In this document: positions 1 through 5,559 of the stretch, one piece after another | How the letters are laid out: the number at the start of each line of letters is the position of its first letter | How positions within the stretch are numbered: the stretch's first letter is position 1 | DNA from: Acidobacteriota bacterium | GTDB taxonomy: Bacteria; Acidobacteriota; Terriglobia; Terriglobales; Acidobacteriaceae | NCBI GenBank assembly: GCA_021802085.1 | Contig: JAKAAZ010000182.1 | Location: 1 to 7,300, forward strand | Length of the DNA stretch: 7,300 bases | Direction of reading: 5' to 3' | Translations under genes and position numbers: made by a program | Notes under the pieces: model-generated | Seen by the model: only the letters and a program-made list of their open reading frames with translations | Databases searched by the model: none | Told to the model about the DNA's origin: nothing

Positions 1-17
1 AGTTATTTGTGAAAGGG

Positions 18-167
18 AGTCATTCTGAACCCTTCGGCTACGCTCAGGGCAGGCTCCGCGCAGCGGAGTGAAGAATCCAGACGATATGCGCCTGGTCATT
101 GCCGCCGTCACCCTCTGGATTCTTCGCGGAGTTTATCCTGAGCGCTGCCGAAGGGCTCAGAATGACT
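18..167. repeat. Long imperfect inverted repeat (REP/BIME-like palindrome)
   Basis: Two arms, 18-80 and 115-167, are imperfect reverse complements around a 34-nt centre. Both arms, read inward, run AGTCATTCTGA, then CCCTTCGGC, CGCTCAGG, CTCCGCG and GAAGAATCCAG. They differ at a few positions, and the left arm has an extra 9 nt. That extra part makes a nested hairpin in the left arm (CTCCGC at 54-59, loop GCA, GCGGAG at 63-68). Dispersed repeats of this flavour are familiar from acidobacterial intergenic DNA; this is from memory and not checked. The element lies 260 nt beyond the cysH stop, so as RNA it could end or stabilise the cys transcript. There is no U-run, so I do not call it an intrinsic terminator. 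Confidence 0.8.
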
Positions 168-427
168 CATCTCATTTTTAACTACGGTATCTGTAAATCG
201 GCTATAGAGGCCGAACATATCTCTTCTTGCGTCTTTCCGTTCAGCACGGCGCGGCACCATGGACCGCGACCGGAGGAGCAATTCCACAAGCTCCCCCGGC
301 CAATGTGGTTCGAGTGCAGGTGGATGGTTGCACAAGACTTTTGCAAGCCCTGTGCGATGGGCGGTGTGACGGCAACGGCAGCTTCGATCCGAAAGCTGAG
401 GACAAATTCCGTGACGAGAGCCGATGC
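168..427. other. Intergenic stretch without a recognisable gene
   Basis: Downstream of cysH, between its stop and the palindrome, I recognise no gene on either strand. On the minus strand the cysH frame stays open for 81 codons after the cysH TAG, to another TAG at 184-182. A second minus frame is open from 455 to 108 and runs into the palindrome. Neither translation resembles a family I know, and neither has a convincing ribosome binding site. It may be the 3' untranslated region of the cys operon or the decayed remnant of a further operon gene. Confidence 0.5.
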
Positions 428-1120
428 CTACTGGCCTTGCAGGTGAATGCCGCACTCGACCTTATGGCCGCCCCAGCGGCCCGAGCGCGGGTCGCCGGGA
501 TCGGATGGAAGACTGGTGCACGGCTCGCACCCGATGCTGGAGTAGCCCTTATCGTAGAGCGACAGCAACGGGATGTTGTGCGCCGCGGCGTACTGCCACA
601 CATCGCGCGTCGTCCAGTCGGCCAAGGGACTCACCTTCTGCAACTGCTTGCCCGTTGGCAGCGTAAAGACATCCGATGGTTGCAGGTTCGCGCGTGTCCT
701 GGCCTGCTCGCGCCGCAGCCCCGTAAACCATGTGCTGTAGGGTTCCAGCGACGCAAACAGCGGCCCGACTTTGCGCATCGCGCAACAGCGATCGGGCGCA
801 GTCCGATTCAGAATGCCGAATTGCGCCTCCTGGTCTGCGACGGACTGCTCCGGCTCGACATTGATCAGGTTCAACTGCCAGTCGGCGGCCATGCGGTCGC
901 GATACTCGTACGTCTCCTGGAAGTGGTAGCCGGTCTCAAGAAACAATACCGGCACTCCTGGCGCAAGCTCACGCACCAGATGCAGCACCACCATGTCTTC
1001 GGCCTGGAAGCTGCATGTGACGCATGCCTTCGAGGACGCGTCCAGCTCGACGGCCACCAGACTGCGGGCGTCCGCGATCTTGTCTTCCAGCACCGGGTTG
1101 TCTAAGAAAATCTTGCTCAT
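428..1120 (-). CDS. cysH: Assimilatory adenylyl-sulfate (APS) reductase, CysH family
   Basis: Cytoplasmic thioredoxin-dependent reductase of 230 aa that converts APS (or PAPS) to sulfite. A PP-loop-like SFQAED lies at residues 37-42, LETGYHF at 61-67 and TGLRREQARTR at 133-143. The [4Fe-4S] ligands are present: C112-C113 in CCAMRKVGPL and C198/C201 in IGCEPCT. The catalytic cysteine is C223 in the C-terminal ECGIHL. The two cysteine pairs mark the APS-preferring type; PAPS-specific CysH of the E. coli type lacks them. The start at 1120 overlaps the cysN stop (ATGA) and has GGAGG at 1132-1128, 7 nt upstream. The open frame continues to 1327, but that part lies within cysN in another frame. Length and motifs are complete. 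Substrate preference is inferred from the motifs; the family call is firm. Confidence 0.95.
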   Translation of the reverse strand: MSKIFLDNPVLEDKIADARSLVAVELDASSKACVTCSFQAEDMVVLHLVRELAPGVPVLFLETGYHFQETYEYRDRMAADWQLNLINVEPEQSVADQEAQFGILNRTAPDRCCAMRKVGPLFASLEPYSTWFTGLRREQARTRANLQPSDVFTLPTGKQLQKVSPLADWTTRDVWQYAAAHNIPLLSLYDKGYSSIGCEPCTSLPSDPGDPRSGRWGGHKVECGIHLQGQ

Positions 1121-2763
1121 CGTGCGTCCTCCGTAGTTGTGGGAAAAATGTTTCTCCGATGCAGTTCGCGCTCGATTTCTTCCGCAGTGCCGTGCTCGCC
1201 TTGCGGATGAACATCCAGCGAATCGAAAACCAATCCTTCGTGGCGGCGGAGATGTGCAATCGAAGGCGACTCGCAATCTTCGCACGCAACCAGCGTGATG
1301 ACGCCGGCGTGCAGCAGCGACTCCCACACAGCGCGATTCGTGACGCGCGTGTTCACTACGGCATAGCCTTGCCCGAGCAGGCGCTGCTCCAGTTCCTGCA
1401 ACAGCGTTTGCCGGCTGCCGAGGACAATCAGCGCGGATGTCGAGTGCTGCTCGATCTCCGCTGCGAGCCGCGCGCGGACCATGCCCGCGCCAACCGTTGC
1501 GTTCGTCGCCGGATCGATCAGGATAAAGCTGCCGGTAGCGTGGTTGTCGCGATACGGATCCACCAGCACCGGCCTGCTGGTTTCCACAACGGCCACGCCG
1601 ATTTCGTTCATTCCCAGCGAATCGGCCGCGTGGTCTTCGAGCGTTTCAATATCCGTCCGATGGCGTAAAGATACGGTGGCCTTCACCGTCTGGCTGGTGT
1701 GCTTCAGAAGATATGTTTTCGCGCCGTCCAGTGGATCGGCATGCAGCCAGACCAGCGAGGCTTCCAGTCGCGTTGTCGGTTGCGGCGCGGAGTAAGCTGC
1801 GGCAATCAAATCACCGCGGCTGACATCGATTTCATCCTCCAGCGTCAGCGTGACGGATTGTGGCGCCGACGCCGAGCCCAGTTCCCCATCGAACGTGACG
1901 ATGCTTTCGACACGGCTGGTCTTGCCCGACGGCAGCACCACCACCTTGTCTCCAACGTAGACCGAGCCACCGGCAATTTGTCCCGCAAATCCGCGAAAGT
2001 TCTGGTGTGGACGAATGACGCGCTGCACAGGAAACCGGAAGGCCGCGTCGGATTCTTCCGCCGTTGTCGGCATAGTTTCCAGATGTTCCAGCAGCGTCGG
2101 CCCATCGTACCAGGGGGTGCGTTCGCTCCGCGTCACCACGTTGTCGCCATCCAGCGCGCTGATCGGAATGGCCAGCATCTCCTCGATGTCGAGCTTGGCG
2201 GCAAGCACAGAGAGCGCGGTGCGATGTCGCTCGAAAACTTCCTCCGAAAAATTCACCAGGTCCATCTTGTTGATCGCCGCAACGATGTGCCGAATTCCCA
2301 GCAGAGATGCGATGGATGCATGGCGGCGAGATTGCGCCAGGATCCCCTTGCGCGCATCGATCAAAATAATGGCCAGATCGGCAGTGGATGCTCCCGTAGC
2401 CATGTTCCGTGTGTACTGCTCGTGGCCGGGAGTGTCGGCAATGATGAACTTTCGCTTCGCGGTCGCGAAGAAGCGGTACGCGACGTCGATCGTGATTCCT
2501 TGCTCGCGCTCGGCACGCAACCCATCCGTCAGTTGCGCAAAATCGATCGAAGTCTTCGCGCTCGCGCCCGTGGTGCGGGTCACAGCGCGCACCTGGTCCT
2601 CATACACATTGCGCGAATCGTAGAGCAGACGCCCAATCAGCGTGGACTTGCCGTCGTCCACACTGCCGGCGGTTGAGAAGCGCAGCAGATCTTTCTGCTG
2701 CTCGGACTCAAGGAAGTCCTCAATCGAAAAGTCCTGCTGTCGAATTTCCTGTATCGGCGGCAT
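1117..2763 (-). CDS. cysN: Sulfate adenylyltransferase subunit 1 (GTPase) with degenerate APS-kinase-like C-terminus
   Basis: GTPase subunit of ATP sulfurylase, 548 aa; GTP hydrolysis drives CysD to make APS from ATP and sulfate. GTPase motifs are intact: P-loop GSVDDGKS at 33-40, switch region REQGITIDVAYRFF at 86-99, DTPGH at 110-114, NKMD at 165-168 and SAL at 202-204. EF-Tu-like beta-barrel domains follow to about residue 430. Stand-alone CysN usually ends near there. Here about 110 more residues (443-540) resemble a shrunken CysC/APS kinase: LEQRLLGQGYAVV, then LLHAGVITLVA, then a charged end ELHRRNIF. The tail has LIVLGSRQTLL where GLSGSGKST should be, and it lacks the DGDNVR and DPKGLYKKAR motifs, so kinase activity is unlikely. 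The ATG at 2763 shares one base with the cysD stop (TAATG); an upstream frame extension to 3168 lies inside cysD and is rejected. Confidence 0.95.
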   Translation of the reverse strand: MPPIQEIRQQDFSIEDFLESEQQKDLLRFSTAGSVDDGKSTLIGRLLYDSRNVYEDQVRAVTRTTGASAKTSIDFAQLTDGLRAEREQGITIDVAYRFFATAKRKFIIADTPGHEQYTRNMATGASTADLAIILIDARKGILAQSRRHASIASLLGIRHIVAAINKMDLVNFSEEVFERHRTALSVLAAKLDIEEMLAIPISALDGDNVVTRSERTPWYDGPTLLEHLETMPTTAEESDAAFRFPVQRVIRPHQNFRGFAGQIAGGSVYVGDKVVVLPSGKTSRVESIVTFDGELGSASAPQSVTLTLEDEIDVSRGDLIAAAYSAPQPTTRLEASLVWLHADPLDGAKTYLLKHTSQTVKATVSLRHRTDIETLEDHAADSLGMNEIGVAVVETSRPVLVDPYRDNHATGSFILIDPATNATVGAGMVRARLAAEIEQHSTSALIVLGSRQTLLQELEQRLLGQGYAVVNTRVTNRAVWESLLHAGVITLVACEDCESPSIAHLRRHEGLVFDSLDVHPQGEHGTAEEIERELHRRNIFPTTTEDAR

Positions 2764-3695
2764 TAGAAATAGCCCTCGCGCTTCTTCAGCTCCATACTGC
2801 CGTCCTGATCGTGGTCGATGATGCGATTGGCGCGTTCCGACGACCGGAACGAAACCAGCTCGGCAATGATCTTCGGAACGGTGTCCGCATCGGAGCGGAT
2901 AGCGCCGGTGCAGGGACTGCAACCCAGCGAGCGCAACCGGCTCCGCACCCACTGCTCTTCGCCCGGCAATCCCTTCACAAACGACTGTTCGACAGGAATC
3001 AAGCTGTCGCCGCGCACCAGCATCTTGCGCTCCTTCGCAAAGTAGAGCGGCACGATGGGGATATTTTCCAGATGGATGTAATGCCAGATGTCCAGCTCCG
3101 TCCAGTTGGAGAGCGGAAAAATGCGGATGCCCTCGCCGGGATGGATCCGCCCGTTGAAAATGTTCCACAGTTCAGGCCGCTGGTTTTTCGGGTCCCATTG
3201 CCCGGCACGGTCGCGGAAGGAAAAAATGCGCTCCTTGGCGCGGGATCGCTCTTCGTCCCGCCGCGCGCCGCCAAAGGCCGCGTCGAATCCGTGCTCGCGC
3301 AGCCCATCGAGGAGCGCCTGCGTCTTCAACAGTCCGCAGCAGCGCTGCGTGCCCAGCGCCACCGGATTGGCGCCCTGCGCCAGCGCAGGCTCGTTCCGCC
3401 ATACCAGCAGCTCCACTCCCAGTTCGCGCGTATAGTTGTCGCGGAACTCGATCATCTCGCGAAATTTGTAGCCGGTATCGACATGCAGCAAGGGGAAGGG
3501 AATCGGCCCGGGATAAAAAGCCTTCTGCGCCAGTCGCAGCATGACGGACGAATCTTTGCCGATCGAATAGAGCATGACAGGCTTCTGAAATTCCGACGCG
3601 ACTTCGCGCAGGATGTGGATGCTCTCCGCCTCCAGCATCTGCAGGTGACTCAAACGGGTAAAGGCGAATGACGATAGTGCGACTGCGCTGGCCAT
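2763..3695 (-). CDS. cysD: Sulfate adenylyltransferase subunit 2
   Basis: Catalytic subunit of the heterodimeric ATP sulfurylase, 310 aa, PP-loop superfamily, cytoplasmic. It forms APS from ATP and sulfate together with CysN. Seen in the sequence: LEAESIHILREVA at 21-33, the PP-loop SIGKDSS at 44-50, HVDTGYKFREM at 71-81, GGARRDEERSRAKERI at 142-157, WDPKNQRPELW at 167-177, FPLSNWTELDIW at 193-204, LGCSPCTGA at 257-265, and the C-terminal SMELKKREGYF. These follow E. coli CysD closely over the whole length. The start at 3695 has AGGA at 3706-3703, 7 nt upstream, and gives about 10 residues more than E. coli CysD before THLxxLE. It is the first gene of cysD-cysN-cysH. Expression is probably controlled by the cysteine leader and terminator just upstream. 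Confidence 0.97.
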   Translation of the reverse strand: MASAVALSSFAFTRLSHLQMLEAESIHILREVASEFQKPVMLYSIGKDSSVMLRLAQKAFYPGPIPFPLLHVDTGYKFREMIEFRDNYTRELGVELLVWRNEPALAQGANPVALGTQRCCGLLKTQALLDGLREHGFDAAFGGARRDEERSRAKERIFSFRDRAGQWDPKNQRPELWNIFNGRIHPGEGIRIFPLSNWTELDIWHYIHLENIPIVPLYFAKERKMLVRGDSLIPVEQSFVKGLPGEEQWVRSRLRSLGCSPCTGAIRSDADTVPKIIAELVSFRSSERANRIIDHDQDGSMELKKREGYF

Positions 3696-3736
3696 AGTGC
3701 TTTCCTGTCTTTGTGGTTTTGATTGGAGGCGGGAAT

Positions 3737-3769
3737 AAAAAACCCACGCTCCAATGTCTGGCGTGGGTT
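3737..3769 (-). terminator. Intrinsic terminator / attenuator hairpin upstream of cysD
   Basis: On the minus strand AACCCACGC (3769-3761) pairs perfectly with GCGTGGGTT (3749-3741), and six T follow from the end of the stem (3742-3737). The loop can be closed further by CCA/TGG if two bases bulge. A strong GC stem with a U-run is a textbook intrinsic terminator. It points toward cysD and lies 41 nt before its ATG, with no gene on the same strand just upstream other than the short Cys-rich ORF. That position fits a regulated attenuator in the cys leader better than the end of another gene. Confidence 0.9.
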
Positions 3770-3808
3770 CTAATTGCTTATGCGGACTGAATAGAAGGAC
3801 TTGGTGGC

Positions 3809-3871
3809 CTATCTACAATGCTCGCACCCTCGCCGACACGCGTCGTTGCTGCAACAACAGTTGCACTGCAT
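3809..3871 (-). CDS. Cysteine-rich leader peptide of the cys operon (20 aa)
   Basis: This short ORF encodes MQCNCCCSNDACRRGCEHCR and then TAG. Seven of its 20 residues are Cys (positions 3, 5, 6, 7, 12, 16, 19), including a run of three (TGT TGT TGC). It lies between a promoter-like pair and the terminator ahead of cysD, the first gene of a pathway whose end product is cysteine. I infer it is a regulatory peptide whose translation senses charged tRNA-Cys, with the peptide itself of no further use. No clear Shine-Dalgarno precedes the ATG. An in-frame ATG at 3904 would add 11 residues but falls within the proposed -10 box. Poly-Cys leader ORFs in front of sulfur genes are known in actinobacteria; I know of none described for this kind of organism. 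Confidence 0.75.
   Translation of the reverse strand: MQCNCCCSNDACRRGCEHCR
3826..3837 (-). promoter_or_regulatory. Candidate antiterminator arm within the cys leader
   Basis: The minus-strand segment GTCGGCGAGGGT (3837-3826) is complementary to ACCCACGCCAGAC (3768-3756), which includes the 5' arm of the terminator. The pairing is GUC with GAC, one bulged A, GGCG with CGCC, one A-A mismatch, and GGGU with ACCC: 11 base pairs in all. Forming it would destroy the terminator stem. It lies over codons 12-16 of the leader ORF, so a ribosome stalled at the early Cys codons would leave it free, while a ribosome moving on to the stop codon would cover it. A small competing hairpin, CGAC/GTCG (3845-3834), could sequester its start. 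Pairing was done by eye and no energies were computed. Confidence 0.65.
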
Positions 3872-3899
3872 TCGGCAAGCGAGGATGGAAAGCCTGGAA

Positions 3900-3928
3900 A
3901 CCATAATCTGAAATTGATAGTACAACAA
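3900..3928 (-). promoter_or_regulatory. Possible sigma70-type promoter of the cys leader
   Basis: TTGTTG (3928-3923) and TATGGT (3905-3900) are separated by 17 nt on the minus strand. They match the -35 consensus at 3 of 6 and the -10 consensus at 4 of 6. Transcription would start near 3893, giving a 5' leader of about 22 nt before the Cys-rich ORF and about 200 nt in total before cysD. The match alone is weak; spacing and position make it the best candidate. Confidence 0.35.
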
Positions 3929-4041
3929 GTTTGGCGTTGCGAGCAGATGAAATTATCAGGTTAGATTTCGCAGTTGAGACAAAGACCAAAGAATAGATTG
4001 CCAAACTTCAGAAGGGAACCACACACCAGTTTTTCTACAAC

Positions 4042-5439
4042 ATGCCCAACCCAGCCGCAACAGAATCACCAAGTAAATCCCGGAGAGTTCTTGCCCTTGC
4101 CCTGTCTGCTGCTCCGCTATGGTTGGTGGGAGCTGCAATCAGTCGTTTCGGGCATCCCGCAGCGGGTGTCACGATCCGCTGGATTGCTATTGCCTGCCTG
4201 ATTCCATGGACGGTGAGGCGATCCTCGCTGACGATGTGGACATTCCTGGCCATGGCGGCGGGAGCCGAACTCGGCGCGGATGCCCCGCATGTCGCCAAAC
4301 AAATGTATTTTTTCGGCGAGATGTTTCTGCGGCTGGTTCGTATGCTGGTGGCCCCGCTTTTATTTGCCAGCATTACTACCGGGATTGCGGCCCACAGCCA
4401 TTTGCGCAGCATTGGGCGCGTGGCAATCAAGGCGCTCATCTATTTCGAAGTAGTCACCACGCTGGGGCTGATTCTCGGCACGCTGGCCATCCACGTCTCC
4501 GGCGCGGGTTGGGGGATCGCGCTGCCCGCAATGCAGACTGCTGTAATCCAGACCTCTGCGATCCACAGCGCTGGGACATGGCAGCAGATGATCTTGAATT
4601 TCGTTCCAGAGAACATCGTGCAGGCCGTCGGGCAAAACCAGATCCTGCAAGTTGTAATCTTTTCGCTGCTGTTCGGCTCGGCGCTTGCTTTGCTCTCGGA
4701 ACAAAAGCGCGCTCCACTCTTCGCCGTTCTGCAATCGCTTACGGACACCATGTTCCAGTTCACGCGGATCATCATGTATCTTGCGCCCATCGCCGCGGGA
4801 GCGGCTCTGGCCTACACCGTGGGAAGCATGGGGCTGGCTTCATTGCTGCCGCTCGGCAAGTTTGTCGTCGCGTACTACATTGCGCTCGCGCTGTTCTGCC
4901 TGTTGATTCTGATTCCGATACTTTTTGCTTTTCACATACCCATCGGGAGATTTGCCGCGGCAGTTGGAGAGCCGGCGGCAATCGGGTTCGCCACCACCAC
5001 TTCAGAAGCCGCGCTGCCGCTGGCGATGGAGCGCATGGAAGAGTTTGGAGTGCCGCGCTGGATTGTGTCCTTCGTCATTCCCCTTGGGTACAGCTTCAAT
5101 ATGGATGGGTCGAGCGTGTATCTCTCCATGGCGGCGGTTTTCGCAGCGCAGGCTGCTGGGATTCACCTGAGCCTGGGACAACTGATTGCAATGCTGGTGA
5201 CGCTGATGATCGCCAGCAAAGGTATGGCCGGAGTGCCGCGCACGGTTCTTGTCATTCTGCTGGCGACGGCCAGCACAATTCATATACCCACCACGCCGAT
5301 ACTCCTGCTGCTGGGCGTGGACACGTTGATGGACATGGGTAGAACAGCCGTCAACGTGGTCGGAAACTGCATGGCCAGCGCCGTGATCGCGCGCACCGAG
5401 GGCGCATTTCCCGCAGTCTGGAGTCCGATGGATCGTTAG
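4042..5439 (+). CDS. Dicarboxylate/amino acid:cation symporter (DAACS family)
   Basis: Inner-membrane secondary transporter of 465 aa, of the GltP/DctA/Glt(Ph) fold, that takes up acidic amino acids or C4-dicarboxylates with Na+ or H+. Seen: GEMFLRLVRMLVAPLLFASI at 92-111; the HP1 tip TTTSEAALP at 318-326; NMDGS at 353-357; the HP2 segment SKGMAGVPR at 392-400; and TM8 with DTLMDMGRTAVNVVGN at 427-442. D431, R434, T435 and N438 match the substrate-binding residues of Glt(Ph); the conserved Arg points to an acidic substrate. The Glt(Ph) Na+ ligand D405 is Asn (N442) here, as in some relatives. The family normally begins near residue 62, so about 60 residues with two hydrophobic stretches (15-33, 43-57) are extra. 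The start is uncertain: AAGGGA at 4013-4018 is too far from the ATG. The gene is divergent from the cys leader. Confidence 0.93.
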   Translation: MPNPAATESPSKSRRVLALALSAAPLWLVGAAISRFGHPAAGVTIRWIAIACLIPWTVRRSSLTMWTFLAMAAGAELGADAPHVAKQMYFFGEMFLRLVRMLVAPLLFASITTGIAAHSHLRSIGRVAIKALIYFEVVTTLGLILGTLAIHVSGAGWGIALPAMQTAVIQTSAIHSAGTWQQMILNFVPENIVQAVGQNQILQVVIFSLLFGSALALLSEQKRAPLFAVLQSLTDTMFQFTRIIMYLAPIAAGAALAYTVGSMGLASLLPLGKFVVAYYIALALFCLLILIPILFAFHIPIGRFAAAVGEPAAIGFATTTSEAALPLAMERMEEFGVPRWIVSFVIPLGYSFNMDGSSVYLSMAAVFAAQAAGIHLSLGQLIAMLVTLMIASKGMAGVPRTVLVILLATASTIHIPTTPILLLLGVDTLMDMGRTAVNVVGNCMASAVIARTEGAFPAVWSPMDR

Positions 5440-5547
5440 CGGGATGCGGTCAGCGGGGCATTGCAAGCAGTCGATCCAGCGCAAAATGATTCCCAACCTT
5501 TTCTGACCACGGAACCCGTATCGCAATCCATCCCACGGTACTACCAT

Positions 5548-5553
5548 GAGGGG
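5548..5553 (+). promoter_or_regulatory. Ribosome binding site that decides the MFS start
   Basis: GAGGGG lies 6 nt before the ATG at 5560, a normal spacing. It directly abuts the in-frame ATG at 5554, and it lies far downstream of the in-frame TTG at 5461. The site therefore favours 5560 as the start of the transporter gene. Confidence 0.7.
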
Positions 5554-5559
5554 ATGAAA

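Noticed and set aside
227..1105. Plus-strand open frame of 292 codons opposite cysH
   Set aside because: It is antisense to a fully recognised cysH, its translation is Arg/Gln-rich and family-less, and GC-rich coding DNA often leaves such open antisense frames.
1699..3671. Two long plus-strand open frames (1699-2676, 2673-3671) opposite cysN and cysD
   Set aside because: They are antisense shadows of clear cysN and cysD sequences, without recognisable domains.
3700..3900. SAM or other metabolite riboswitch in the cysD leader
   Set aside because: I see no conserved SAM-I-like core or kink-turn pattern. The leader up to the terminator is short and is explained by the Cys codons and the antiterminator pairing.
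3813..4004. 63-codon minus-strand frame overlapping the Cys-rich leader in another frame
   Set aside because: It has no recognisable domain and would start upstream of the proposed promoter. The poly-Cys frame explains the position before the terminator and cysD far better.
4119..5342. 407-codon plus-strand frame overlapping the symporter gene
   Set aside because: It is out of frame with the DAACS gene, and its translation is rich in Arg, Cys and His with no membrane pattern.
5461..5559. Longer MFS protein starting at TTG 5461
   Set aside because: No ribosome binding site lies before the TTG, the extra 33 residues are atypical for the family, and GAGGGG is well placed for ATG 5560.
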